Origin: Falsiruegeria litorea R37
Lineage (GTDB): Bacteria > Pseudomonadota > Alphaproteobacteria > Rhodobacterales > Rhodobacteraceae
Direction of reading: 5' to 3'
NCBI RefSeq assembly: GCF_900172225.1
Contig: NZ_FWFO01000001.1
Location: forward strand, 2,294,001 to 2,358,000
Length of the DNA stretch: 64,000 nucleotides
Part shown: piece after piece, positions 27,043 to 36,083 of the stretch
Numbering within the stretch: the stretch's first letter is position 1
Layout: each line of letters begins with the position of its first letter
Notes under the pieces: generated by a model
What the model was told of the DNA's origin: nothing
The model's input: only the letters and a program-made list of their open reading frames with translations
Database searches by the model: none
Made by a program: the position numbers and the translations under genes

Positions 27043-28554
27043 ATGGCCCTGACCCCCGATTATGACAGCTTTGCCCGCGCCTATGAGGCGGGTGAAAATC
27101 AGGTTGTCTATACCCGACTGGCCGCCGATCTGGACACGCCGGTGTCGTTGATGCTCAAGCTGACAGGCGCTCAGAAAGACGCGTTCATGCTGGAATCGGT
27201 CACGGGAGGCGAGGTGCGCGGGCGCTATTCCATCATCGGGATGAAGCCGGACCTGATCTGGCGCTGTCATGGGGAACAATCGGTGCTCAATCGCTCGGCT
27301 CGTTTTGACGCGGATGATTTCACGCCGCAAGACGGCGACCCGATGGCGAACCTGCGGGCGCTGCTGGCCGAAAGCCGGATTGACCTGCCCGATGATCTGC
27401 CCCAAGCCGCCGCCGGTCTGTTTGGCTATCTGGGCTATGACATGGTGCGCCTGGTGGAGCACCTGCCGGACGTGAACCCCGACCCGCTTGGCCTGCCCGA
27501 TGCGGTGATGATGCGCCCCTCGGTTGTGGCGGTTCTGGACGGGGTCAAGGGTGAGGTCACCGTGGTGTCCCCCGCTTGGGTCAGCGACGGGCAGTCGGCC
27601 AAAGCCGCCTATGCCCAAGCCGCGGAACGTGTGATGGACGCGGTGCGCGATCTGGAACGCGCCATGCCTGCTGAGACCCGCGATCTGGGTGATGCGCGCG
27701 AAGTGGCGGAACCGGTCAGCAATTTCACCAAATCCGGCTATATGGAAGCGGTTGAAAAGGCCAAGGACTACATCCGCGCAGGCGACATCTTTCAGGTGGT
27801 CCCGGCACAGCGCTGGACGCAGGACTTCCCCCTGCCACCCTTCGCACTGTACCGCTCGCTGCGGCGCACCAACCCCTCGCCCTTTATGTTCTATTTCAAC
27901 TTCGGCGGTTTTCAGGTCGTAGGCGCCAGCCCCGAGATCCTGGTCCGCGTCTTTGGGGATGAGGTCACGATCCGCCCGATCGCAGGCACCCGCCCACGCG
28001 GTGCAACGCCCGAGGAAGATCGCGCGTTGGAGGCTGATCTGCTGGCCGACAAAAAGGAACTGGCCGAGCACCTGATGCTGCTGGATCTGGGCCGCAACGA
28101 CACCGGTCGGGTGGCCAAGATCGGCACCGTGCGCCCGACCGAGCAGTTCATCATCGAACGCTATAGCCACGTGATGCACATCGTGTCCAACGTTGTGGGC
28201 GAACTGGCCGAGGACAAAGACGCGCTCGATGCCTTCTTTGCCGGCATGCCCGCAGGCACCGTCTCGGGCGCGCCCAAGGTTCGCGCGATGGAGATCATCG
28301 ACGAGCTGGAGCCGGAAAAGCGCGGCGTCTATGGCGGCGGTGTGGGGTATTTCAGCGCCGGTGGCGACATGGACATGTGCATCGCCCTGCGCACGGCCGT
28401 GGTGCAGGACCAAAAGCTCTACATTCAGGCAGGCGGAGGAGTTGTCTATGACAGCGACCCCGAGGCCGAATACATGGAGACGGTCCACAAATCCAACGCC
28501 ATCCGACGCGCAGCGGCAGATGCAGCGCGGTTCACCGGTAACGGGAACCGGTAA
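27043..28554 (+). CDS. trpE: Anthranilate synthase component I
   Basis: This 503-residue enzyme makes anthranilate from chorismate using ammonia supplied by TrpG. The C-terminal chorismate-binding domain shows AGDIFQVVPAQRW near 245, IAGTRPRGATPEEDRALE near 312, HLMLLDLGRNDTGRV, and FAGMPAGTVSGAPKVRAMEI, ending in GVYGGGVGYFS and YIQAGGGVVYDSDPEAEY. The N-terminal part has the LLES-type feedback site as MLESVTGG. No trpG, trpD or trpC follows within the window. An intrinsic terminator follows at 28580. Confidence 0.95.
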   Translation: MALTPDYDSFARAYEAGENQVVYTRLAADLDTPVSLMLKLTGAQKDAFMLESVTGGEVRGRYSIIGMKPDLIWRCHGEQSVLNRSARFDADDFTPQDGDPMANLRALLAESRIDLPDDLPQAAAGLFGYLGYDMVRLVEHLPDVNPDPLGLPDAVMMRPSVVAVLDGVKGEVTVVSPAWVSDGQSAKAAYAQAAERVMDAVRDLERAMPAETRDLGDAREVAEPVSNFTKSGYMEAVEKAKDYIRAGDIFQVVPAQRWTQDFPLPPFALYRSLRRTNPSPFMFYFNFGGFQVVGASPEILVRVFGDEVTIRPIAGTRPRGATPEEDRALEADLLADKKELAEHLMLLDLGRNDTGRVAKIGTVRPTEQFIIERYSHVMHIVSNVVGELAEDKDALDAFFAGMPAGTVSGAPKVRAMEIIDELEPEKRGVYGGGVGYFSAGGDMDMCIALRTAVVQDQKLYIQAGGGVVYDSDPEAEYMETVHKSNAIRRAAADAARFTGNGNR

Positions 28555-28579
28555 CGGCGTCACAGGCCAGAAAAAGAGA

Positions 28580-28602
28580 GCCCGGCCCCGCCCGGGCTTT
28601 TT
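28580..28602 (+). terminator. Intrinsic terminator after trpE
   Basis: A 6-bp GC stem (GCCCGG at 28580-28585 with CCGGGC at 28592-28597) is followed by TTTTT. It lies 25 bases after the trpE stop. Confidence 0.85.
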
Positions 28603-28627
28603 CTTTGCCCGCTGGCGCTTATCCGCC

Positions 28628-28701
28628 AACCACAAAACAACCGTTACAATATACTGATATAGTCTCAGCATGACACCCGGCTCATCCCGAGTCGGGTTTT
28701 T
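28628..28701 (+). promoter_or_regulatory. AT-rich promoter-like stretch followed by a terminator in the cpdB leader
   Basis: An unusually AT-rich stretch with TATACTGATATAG (about 28650-28662) is followed directly by a hairpin (28675-28683 with 28689-28697, including a G-T pair) and TTTTT ending at 28701, only 35 bases before cpdB. This fits an attenuator in the cpdB leader or a very short independent RNA. A second trpE terminator is the simpler reading. Confidence 0.5.
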
Positions 28702-28736
28702 CGTTTCAAAAGACCATTCGCTGAAAGAGGTTCGTC

Positions 28737-30698
28737 ATGTCACGTCTCATGCTGTCCCGCCGCCAATTCCTGGGCACCACTGCCGGGTTCATTGCCCTCC
28801 ACCCCTTCTCGGCCCGCGCCGCCTCCAATCAGGCGCATCTGCGGATCATGGAGACGACCGACCTGCACGTGCATGTCTTTCCCTATGACTATTACGCGGA
28901 CAAACCGCGTGACACCGTAGGGCTGGCGCGCACCGCATCGATCATCAAGGAGATCCGGGATGAGGCGACAAATTCGGTCCTGATCGACAATGGCGACTTT
29001 CTGCAGGGCAACCCGATGGGCGATTACATCGCCTATGAGCGTGGGATGAAAGAGGGTGACATGCACCCGGTGATCACCGCGATGAACACCGTTGGATTTG
29101 ATGCCTCGACCTTGGGCAATCACGAATTCAACTACGGCCTCGATTTCCTGATGAAATCGCTGGCGGGTGCCGATTTCCCGGTGGTCAGCGCCAATGTGGC
29201 ACTGGAACAGGGCAGCGATCCGACCAAGGACAAGACGCTGATCAAGCCCTATGTCATCCTCGACCGCGAGGTAACCGATGGTGCGGGCGCCACACACCCG
29301 ATCAAGATCGGCCTGATCGGCTTTGTGCCGCCGCAGATCATGAACTGGGACCGCCGCCATCTGGAAGGCAAAGTGCAGGCGCGCGATATTGTTGAGGCCG
29401 CGCAGGCCTTTGTGCCCGAGATGAAAGAACAGGGCTGCGACCTGATCATCGCGCTCAGCCATTCGGGTATCGGTGAGGCTGAACACAGCGACGGTATGGA
29501 AAATGCCAGTGTGCCACTGGCCGCAATCGACGGGATCGACGCGGTTTTGACCGGTCACCATCACCGTGTCTTCCCCTCGTCTGCTTATGACGGCATGGCG
29601 GCTGTTGACACCGCCAAGGGCACCATCCACGGCAAACCGGCGGCCATGGGCGGCTTTTGGGGATCACATTTGGGTCTGATCGACCTGATGCTGGAACGCT
29701 CAGGGGGTGAGTGGAAGATCGTAAGCCATTCGGCCGAGGCGCGCCCGATCTCAAAACGCAATGAAGACCGCTCGATCACTGCACTTGTTGAAAGCCAGCA
29801 GGATGTGTTGGATTCCGTACAGGCCGATCATGACGCCACGCTGGCCTATGTGCGCCGCGCCGTTGGCAAGACCGACGCACCGCTGCATTCCTATTTTGCG
29901 CTGGTGGCGGATGATCCGTCGGTACAGATCGTGTCGATCGCACAGCTTTGGTACATCGAACAGATGCTCAAGGGCACCGAATACGAAGGGCTGCCGATCC
30001 TGTCGGCAGCTGCGCCGTTCAAGGCCGGTGGTCGTGGTGGGCCAGAGTATTTCACCGATGTGCCCAAGGGCGATGTGGCAATCAAGAACGTCTCGGACCT
30101 CTACCTTTATCCCAACACCGCGCGCGCGGTGCTGGTGACCGGGCAGCAGGTCAAGGATTGGCTGGAACGGTCAGCAGGCATGTTCAATCAGGTGGAACCC
30201 GGCAAGGCGGATCAGGTGCTGCTGAACCCCGAATTCCCCAGCTACAACTTTGATGTGATCGACGGGGTGACCTATCAGATCGACCTGAGCCAGCCGTCCA
30301 GGTTCACCCCCAAGGGCGAAATGGCCAACCCGGACGCCAGTCGTATTGTCAATTTACAGTTTGGAGGTCAGCCCCTTGACCTGAAAGCAAAATTCGTGAT
30401 CGCGACGAACAACTATCGCGCAGGCGGCGGTGGCAAATTCCCCGGCGCCATGGGTGACACAGTGATCTTCGAAGGCCCCGATACGAACCGCGACGTTATC
30501 GTGCGGTATATCGTTGAAAACGGCACCATCAGCCCAAAGGCCGACGCCAATTGGTCCTTTGCGCCATTGGCTGGCACCTCGGTCTTGTTCGACACCGGTC
30601 CCAAGGCTGCAGAATATGCTGACGAGGTCAAAGGCGTCACAATCGAACCTGCAGGCGAAGGCCCGGACGGCTTTGCCCGGTTCCGTATTCAGCTGTAA
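28737..30698 (+). CDS. 2',3'-cyclic-nucleotide 2'-phosphodiesterase / 3'-nucleotidase (CpdB-like)
   Basis: This 653-residue periplasmic metallophosphatase releases phosphate and nucleosides from external nucleotides. A twin-arginine signal ([20 protein letters not shown], cleavage after ARA) indicates folded export. The N-terminal metal site uses [42 protein letters not shown] and TGHHHRVFP. The C-terminal 5'-nucleotidase substrate domain starts near residue 380 and has [13 protein letters not shown] near 560. Length is the CpdB norm. AAAGAGG lies upstream of the ATG. Its leader carries a terminator-like hairpin. Confidence 0.9.
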   Translation: MSRLMLSRRQFLGTTAGFIALHPFSARAASNQAHLRIMETTDLHVHVFPYDYYADKPRDTVGLARTASIIKEIRDEATNSVLIDNGDFLQGNPMGDYIAYERGMKEGDMHPVITAMNTVGFDASTLGNHEFNYGLDFLMKSLAGADFPVVSANVALEQGSDPTKDKTLIKPYVILDREVTDGAGATHPIKIGLIGFVPPQIMNWDRRHLEGKVQARDIVEAAQAFVPEMKEQGCDLIIALSHSGIGEAEHSDGMENASVPLAAIDGIDAVLTGHHHRVFPSSAYDGMAAVDTAKGTIHGKPAAMGGFWGSHLGLIDLMLERSGGEWKIVSHSAEARPISKRNEDRSITALVESQQDVLDSVQADHDATLAYVRRAVGKTDAPLHSYFALVADDPSVQIVSIAQLWYIEQMLKGTEYEGLPILSAAAPFKAGGRGGPEYFTDVPKGDVAIKNVSDLYLYPNTARAVLVTGQQVKDWLERSAGMFNQVEPGKADQVLLNPEFPSYNFDVIDGVTYQIDLSQPSRFTPKGEMANPDASRIVNLQFGGQPLDLKAKFVIATNNYRAGGGGKFPGAMGDTVIFEGPDTNRDVIVRYIVENGTISPKADANWSFAPLAGTSVLFDTGPKAAEYADEVKGVTIEPAGEGPDGFARFRIQL

Positions 30699-30792
30699 TA
30701 GGCTGGACGCAAGCCGCTGCTGCGCGGACACAGGAGCAAACAGCCCGCCGTGGGACGGTGGGCTGTCATCTCAGGTGGCGAAACAAAATCGT

Positions 30793-30925
30793 GCGCCTCA
30801 GCCTCCTCTTCTACCCGCTCATTGCTTCGGGCCAGCCTTGCGCTTGCAACCTGCACCGGTCAGCGAGTTCCACAGGCCACGCGCGTGCGCAACCGCTTCG
30901 GGGTCGATGCCGTCGAACATGGATG
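30793..30925 (-). pseudogene. Truncated, decayed copy of the holC 3' end
   Basis: The first 30 or so codons, FDGIDPEAVAHARGLWNSLT then GAGCK, align with FDGTDPEAVQHARGQWKALT then DEGCK of the intact holC at 31787. After this the copy loses one base, and with the frame corrected AQGWPEAMSG-stop parallels the holC tail AQYWSEESG. DNA similarity continues to GAGGCG at about 30795. Only the last 43 or so codons exist, and they abut the stop of the methyltransferase pseudogene. This is an old partial duplication. Bases 30699-30792 upstream of cpdB's end hold no other feature besides a possible hairpin. Confidence 0.75.
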
Positions 30926-31580
30926 TCAAGCGGCCGGTCTTTTCCACTCCATCATCATCAGATATGGCATGGCTTCATACGCAGCCGAACGCTCGGCCGA
31001 CCCTCCGTTCGGCCGGGGTTCATCAAAGAACTTCAAATTCAGCTTCAGAGACAAAAAGTCGACATGTATCGTGACATGGGCCGGTGCCAGTTCTGGATGC
31101 GCAGCCCATCCCACTCCAACCAGACCTTTTCCTCTGTCAGATAACGTCCCAAAGGCAGCAGTTTCCAGCCCGTGTCGCCACAAACCCTTTTCCGACAACC
31201 GCGCCACAGGTCGAAAAACTCGACAGGTTGGCGATCATAGACAGACAAGACGCCACCAGATCAAAGCTCTGATCCTCGCAGGGCACAGCCACGACGGAAC
31301 CGAGGCGATGGCCGCCTGCACGGTCTCGATCACACACCGCTTGCACCATGACCTCAACCGGATCGACACCGACCGTCTGCATCCCGATCTCACCCAGAAT
31401 CCTGCAAAGGCGCCCCTCGCCACACCCAACGTCCAATTCCTGTTCAGGATTCGCGGCCCGCACCCTCTTTTACATCGAGGCATCCAGCGCATGCTGACGC
31501 GAGAAATCGCCCGTGCCCCCCATGCGCCTGATCCATGCAGGGGCAGAAAAAGACCATCCAATCTCATCTGAATCACGCAT
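30926..31580 (-). pseudogene. Decayed class I SAM-dependent methyltransferase
   Basis: Starting at the ATG at 31580, MRDSDEIGWSFSAPAW is followed by a premature TAA after 36 codons. The frame resumes with the SAM-binding motif LDVGCGEGRLCRIL and VGVDPVEVMVQA, then FDLVASCLSMIANLSSF, where about 25-30 residues normally between these motifs appear deleted. A frameshift follows, and the C-terminal parts WLEWDGLRIQNWHRPMSRYM and FFDEPRPNGGSAERSAAYEA are spread over two other frames, ending MMMEWKRPAA. At least one nonsense change, one deletion and two frameshifts rule out function. It lies downstream of holC on the same strand. Confidence 0.85.
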
Positions 31581-31694
31581 GGGTTTGCCCCTGGCAAACT
31601 AGAAAAAAATCAATTTGGACAAAGGCTTTTGTCGTTCAGTGGCGAATTGTCCCTTGAATCGAACCGCCTGCCAAACGTCAACACCGCTTGCGTG

Positions 31695-31786
31695 CTGCGG
31701 TACCGCGCCGAGCCGCAGGCGAGGCGCCCGGCCCAACGGAGCAAGGGCCCATCAGGGCACGCCGCGAGGGCGGGAGCACCCCCGCC
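31695..31786. repeat. Dispersed three-hairpin repeat, copy A
   Basis: This element begins CTGCGGT and ends exactly at the holC stop codon. It shares both ends with copy B (42751-42842): a GCGCC...GGCGC hairpin, the core CGGCCCAACGG, a variable centre, and a last hairpin around CGGGAGCACCCC. The centres differ in sequence. Confidence 0.75.
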
Positions 31787-32245
31787 TCACGCCTCGGCCT
31801 TCTTCTCCCACCGGCCCGACTCTTCTGACCAGTACTGCGCCTTGCAACCCTCGTCCGTCAGCGCTTTCCACTGTCCGCGCGCATGTTGAACCGCCTCAGG
31901 GTCGGTGCCGTCGAACAGGATACAGACCCGGTCCAGCGCCTCGACCTCTTCGGCTGCGACCTGCGCGCCATCAACCGCCATCACACAGGTGGCCCCGTTG
32001 GGGGCCTCTGCCTGGGTGGTCAGCAGGACCGGTTGCAGCGCGTCATGCGCGCCGCCCGCCAGCCCGTGTGGCAGGAACCCATCATCCGGCCCCAGCCACA
32101 GTTTCTCATCCAGCCATTCCAGCCGCCCGGGATCGCCCCCACGAACGGCAATCTTCCACCCCGCCTGACGGGCCTTGCCCAACAGAATGGGCAAGGTCAT
32201 CTCAAGCGGGTTGCGCGTCAGGTGATAGAAATAGGCGGCTCCCAT
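31787..32245 (-). CDS. holC: DNA polymerase III subunit chi
   Basis: This 152-residue replication protein links the clamp loader to single-stranded DNA-binding protein. Family marks are the start GAAYFYHLTRNPLEMTLPIL, KARQAGWKIAVRG, EWLDEKLWLGPDDGFLPHGL and a C-terminal LFDGTDPEAVQHAR. The ATG at 32245 is 5 bases after the pepA stop, so it is the second gene of a pepA-holC unit, an order common in Proteobacteria. An extension upstream into pepA does not fit the family. A partial decayed copy of its 3' end lies at 30793-30925. Confidence 0.9.
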   Translation of the reverse strand: MGAAYFYHLTRNPLEMTLPILLGKARQAGWKIAVRGGDPGRLEWLDEKLWLGPDDGFLPHGLAGGAHDALQPVLLTTQAEAPNGATCVMAVDGAQVAAEEVEALDRVCILFDGTDPEAVQHARGQWKALTDEGCKAQYWSEESGRWEKKAEA

Positions 32246-32250
32246 GCGGT

Positions 32251-33717
32251 TTACTCGAAATGGTCTTGAACCAGACGGCTCAGCGCCATCACGCCCCAAC
32301 CGGTCGCGCCTTTGGGGGCATAATCCGTGTCGGATTTGACCGAGGCGACACCTGCGATGTCCAGGTGGATCCAGGGCGTCTCGTCTTTGACAAACCGCTG
32401 CAGGAATTGCGCCGCTGTGATGGATCCTGCGGGCCGTCCGCCCACGTTCTTCATATCGGCAATGCGGGATTTCAGCTGATAATCATAGGCCTGCCCCAAA
32501 GGCATCCGCCAGGCGCCTTCGTTTTCGTTGCCTGCCGCCTTGAGGAAAGCATTACACAGCGCGTCGTCGTTCGAGAAAACACCAGCATTTTCATGGCCCA
32601 ACCCGATGATGATCGCACCGGTCAGAGTGGCCAGGTCGATCATGCCCGCCGGGTTGAACCGGTCTTGCGCGTACCACATCACATCGCACAGAACCAAACG
32701 ACCCTCGGCGTCGGTGTTGATGATCTCGACCGTATCGCCCTTCATCGATTTGACCACATCGCCCGGACGGGTGGCATTGCCCGAGGGCATGTTCTCGACC
32801 AGCCCGACCAGACCCACCACATTGGCCTTGGCCTTGCGCAAGGCCAGCGCGCGCATGGCCCCTGCCACAACACCTGCACCACCCATGTCCATGGTCATGT
32901 CTTCCATGCCGCCCGCTGGTTTCAGCGAGATGCCACCGGTGTCAAACACCACGCCCTTGCCGACCAGGGCCAGCGGTGCGGCGTCCTTGTCGCCACCTTT
33001 CCAATGCATGACGACCACTTTGGACGGGCTGTCCGAACCTTGGCCTACACTGAGCAGCGTGCGCATGCCCAGTTCCGCCAGCTTGTCCTCGTCCAAGACT
33101 TCGACCTCAAGGCCGATCGCCTCCATCTCTTTCAGACGGTCGGCAAACTCACTGGTGGTCAGCACGTTTGCAGGTTCGTTGACCAGATCGCGGGTCATGT
33201 GCACGCCTTCGGCCACGGCGCGCAGCGGGCCATAGGCGGTTTCGACCTCTTCATGTTTGGTATGCGCGATGGTCACGGCGCCCGCCGGATCGCTATCAGC
33301 CGACTTATGCGCGTCAAAGCTGTAGGCTCGCAGGGTCAGACCCATGGCGACCTCTTGCGCGCGCACTTGGCTGCCCGCCATCAGTGTCAACGGTGCGGTT
33401 CCAACCGTTTTGGCCAAGGCTGCGCCTGCCTTGCGCGCCTCAGTGGCATCCGCGCGGCGCGGCAGCACCAGCACATCCAGCGCCTCGGCCGCCATGCCCG
33501 CAGGCCAGGCCAGAGAGATCACCTGCCCCGGCTTTGCCTTTTCGAACCGTTCGCTTTCAACAAGGCGCGCCACTGCACCCTTTGTCAGGCGGTTGGCACG
33601 GCGCGCGGCCGGGTCCAGCTTGCCCTCGGGTGGGAGGATGATCGCCACGCGCCCCTCTGCCGTGGCGATGGTGTCCAGGTCGACGGGCTGAAAACGGATC
33701 TCGGTCAGGCTGCTCAT
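32251..33717 (-). CDS. pepA: Leucyl aminopeptidase (M17)
   Basis: This 488-residue cytosolic zinc/manganese exopeptidase removes N-terminal residues. The C-terminal catalytic domain shows VGKGVVFDTGGISLKPAGGM with the metal lysine and aspartates, DMGGAGVVAGAM, and the signature NTDAEGRLVLCD near residue 335. The length matches the family. It starts at 33717 and is divergent from lptF across 135 bases. holC follows at 5 bases. Confidence 0.95.
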   Translation of the reverse strand: MSSLTEIRFQPVDLDTIATAEGRVAIILPPEGKLDPAARRANRLTKGAVARLVESERFEKAKPGQVISLAWPAGMAAEALDVLVLPRRADATEARKAGAALAKTVGTAPLTLMAGSQVRAQEVAMGLTLRAYSFDAHKSADSDPAGAVTIAHTKHEEVETAYGPLRAVAEGVHMTRDLVNEPANVLTTSEFADRLKEMEAIGLEVEVLDEDKLAELGMRTLLSVGQGSDSPSKVVVMHWKGGDKDAAPLALVGKGVVFDTGGISLKPAGGMEDMTMDMGGAGVVAGAMRALALRKAKANVVGLVGLVENMPSGNATRPGDVVKSMKGDTVEIINTDAEGRLVLCDVMWYAQDRFNPAGMIDLATLTGAIIIGLGHENAGVFSNDDALCNAFLKAAGNENEGAWRMPLGQAYDYQLKSRIADMKNVGGRPAGSITAAQFLQRFVKDETPWIHLDIAGVASVKSDTDYAPKGATGWGVMALSRLVQDHFE

Positions 33718-33852
33718 TTGGGGCTCCTCTCAACATGTGGTTAGGCAACAGGTAGCCTGCCCACTGCATCTTGACCAGATAGCAGTTTTCCCCGGCCACC
33801 GAATCCATTAGAGTTGCCGGAAAATAACTTGGCAGGCTCCGGGGGGATCGCA

Positions 33853-34989
33853 GTGTCACGATACGACAGATACGTCCTGTCGCAATTTCTGCTGTTCTTC
33901 GGCTTCTTTGCACTGATTCTTGTTGCGGTCTTCTGGATCAACCGGGCGGTTGTTCTGTTCGACAAGCTGATCGGCGACGGTCAGTCGGCATTTGTGTTCC
34001 TGGAGTTTACCGCCCTCACCCTGCCCAATCTGATCCGCATGGTGCTGCCGATGGCGGCTTTTGCGGCTTCGGTCTATGTCACCAACCGGCTCAACAACGA
34101 CAGCGAGCTGACGGTGATGCAGGCCACCGGATCAAGTCCCTGGCGACTGGCGCGGCCGGCGCTTGTCTTTGGTCTGATCTCGGCCACGATGATGAGTATT
34201 CTGACCCATGTTCTGTTGCCCGCCTCGATCAACCAGCTGGCCCTGCGCGAGGCCGAAGTGGCCCGCAACGTCACCGCGCGCCTGCTGAGCGAAGGGAGCT
34301 TCCTGCACCCTGCCCCCGGCGTGACCTTCTACATTCGTCAGATCGACGCCGACGGTACCTTGAACGATGTCTTCCTTTCGGATCGGCGCGACCCGGAACA
34401 AACCGTCATCTACACTGGCGCGCGGGCCTTTCTGGTGCGCAACGGCGAACAGAGCAATCTGATCATGGTGGATGGCCTGGCGCAGCGGATGGACACGAAC
34501 AGCAACCAGCTCTCGACCACAGTCTTTGCCGATTTTTCCTATGACATCAGCTCTTTGATCAAGCAGGACGCCACCCGCAAACGCAACATCCGCGCCATCC
34601 CCACGCTCGAATTGATCCAGGACCCCGGCCAGATCACCGAGGATGAGGGCTATACCCCTGGTCAGCTGTCCGAAGAGTTGCACCTGCGCTTTGCCCGTGC
34701 GTTGATCTGCGTGGCCGTGACGTTGATCGGCTATTCGTCATTGATGCTGGGCGGGTTTTCCCGGTTTGGCGTCTGGCGACAGGCCCTGTTGGCCTTTGTC
34801 ATGCTGGTGTTCCTAGAGGTGCTGCGCGGCGTCATGTCGGACCCGGTTTTGCAAAATGCTGATCTCTGGCCGCTGATATATCTGCCAACGCTCGTTGGTA
34901 TCGGCATCGCATGCCTGTTCATGCAATTCGCCTCGCGCCCCCTGTCGCTGCTGTTCAGGCGCTCCCCCAAGACGGAGGCGGTGCCATGA
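33853..34989 (+). CDS. lptF: LPS export permease LptF
   Basis: This inner-membrane half of the LptB2FG ABC transporter extracts lipopolysaccharide from the inner membrane. About 378 residues, with three membrane helices near the N-terminus, a periplasmic beta-jellyroll domain (about 130-270) and three helices at the end. The start is taken at the GTG at 33853 (VSRYDRYVLSQFLLFFG), preceded by GGGGGG; a TTG at 33814 lacks a good site. Its stop overlaps the lptG ATG (ATGA). First gene of an operon with lptG, lptD, surA, pdxA and rsmA. Confidence 0.9.
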   Translation: MSRYDRYVLSQFLLFFGFFALILVAVFWINRAVVLFDKLIGDGQSAFVFLEFTALTLPNLIRMVLPMAAFAASVYVTNRLNNDSELTVMQATGSSPWRLARPALVFGLISATMMSILTHVLLPASINQLALREAEVARNVTARLLSEGSFLHPAPGVTFYIRQIDADGTLNDVFLSDRRDPEQTVIYTGARAFLVRNGEQSNLIMVDGLAQRMDTNSNQLSTTVFADFSYDISSLIKQDATRKRNIRAIPTLELIQDPGQITEDEGYTPGQLSEELHLRFARALICVAVTLIGYSSLMLGGFSRFGVWRQALLAFVMLVFLEVLRGVMSDPVLQNADLWPLIYLPTLVGIGIACLFMQFASRPLSLLFRRSPKTEAVP

Positions 34990-36083
34990 TCCTGGATCGC
35001 TATTTCGCCCGCCGTTTCGTGCAAAGCTTTCTGGTTATCGGGGCTGTGTTCCTGACGCTGATCCTGCTCATTGACCTGATCGAGCAGCTGCGCCGATTCG
35101 AAGGTGTCGACGTCAGCTTTGGCCAGCTCTTCAGCCTGACGTTGCTGAACGCCCCTGCCGCGATCAGTGAAATCCTGCCTCTGCTGATGATCCTTTCGAC
35201 CATCGTGCTGTTTGTGGGTCTTGCTCGCAGTTCCGAGCTGGTTGTGACCCGCGCCATCGGACGCTCGGGTATTCGGGCCCTGGTGGCCCCAGTTGCTGTG
35301 GCGCTGATCATCGGTGGTCTTGCCGTCACAACACTGAACCCCATCGTTGCAGCCACAGCTGAACGCTATCAACGACTGGCAGACACCTATCGCACCGGCG
35401 GTCCGTCTGTTCTGTCTCTCAGCGGCGAGGGGTTGTGGCTGCGTCAGGGCAGCTCCGAGGGGCAATCGGTGATCCATGCGACCGGGTTCGGTGGCGATGG
35501 CATCACCCTTTTTGGTGTGACAATCCTGAGTTATGCAAAGGACGGCGGCCCGACCCAGCAGATCATGGCAGACAGCGCACAGCTGCAGGATGACACATGG
35601 GTTCTGAACAAGGTAAAGATCTGGCCACTGACCTCGGGTCTGAACCCCGAATCCAATGCAGAAGAATATGAAACCATCAAACTGCCCACGACCCTTACCC
35701 AAGACCGTATCCGCGACAGCCTGGGGCGTCGCGAGAGCATCTCGATCTACGATTTGCCGGAAATGATCACACAACTCAAACAGGCCGGCTTTTCGACCAA
35801 ACAACATGAGGTCTGGCTGCAGGTAGAGCTGGCACGCCCCCTGTTCCTCGTATCGATGGTTCTGGTCGGCGCAGCATTCACCATGCGTCATGCGCGGTTC
35901 GGGGGAACCGGCGTGGCGGTGTTGGCCGCGGTTTTGTTGGGCTTTTCGCTCTACTTCATTCGCAACTTTGCCCAGATCCTGGGTGAGAACGGCCAAATCC
36001 CGGTGACCCTGGCCGCCTGGGCTCCGCCGATTGCGGCGATCATGCTAACGCTTGGCCTTCTGCTGCATGCGGAGGACGGATGA
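34986..36083 (+). CDS. lptG: LPS export permease LptG
   Basis: This 365-residue partner of LptF has the same topology: three N-terminal helices (start MILDRYFARRFVQSFLVIG), a periplasmic jellyroll domain (about residues 115-260) and three C-terminal helices. The ATG at 34986 overlaps the lptF stop by 4 bases; the end overlaps the lptD start. The KQAGFSTKQHEVWLQVELAR segment before the last helices is typical of the family. LptB, LptC and LptA are not in this window. Confidence 0.92.
   Translation: MILDRYFARRFVQSFLVIGAVFLTLILLIDLIEQLRRFEGVDVSFGQLFSLTLLNAPAAISEILPLLMILSTIVLFVGLARSSELVVTRAIGRSGIRALVAPVAVALIIGGLAVTTLNPIVAATAERYQRLADTYRTGGPSVLSLSGEGLWLRQGSSEGQSVIHATGFGGDGITLFGVTILSYAKDGGPTQQIMADSAQLQDDTWVLNKVKIWPLTSGLNPESNAEEYETIKLPTTLTQDRIRDSLGRRESISIYDLPEMITQLKQAGFSTKQHEVWLQVELARPLFLVSMVLVGAAFTMRHARFGGTGVAVLAAVLLGFSLYFIRNFAQILGENGQIPVTLAAWAPPIAAIMLTLGLLLHAEDG

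Noticed and set aside
28555-28736. A tryptophan attenuator or leader peptide after trpE
   Set aside because: The element lies downstream of trpE and upstream of a nucleotidase gene, and no Trp-rich small frame is present.
30699-31590. Plus-strand open frames across the pseudogene region
   Set aside because: The opposite strand carries recognisable methyltransferase and holC remnants, so these frames are shadows.
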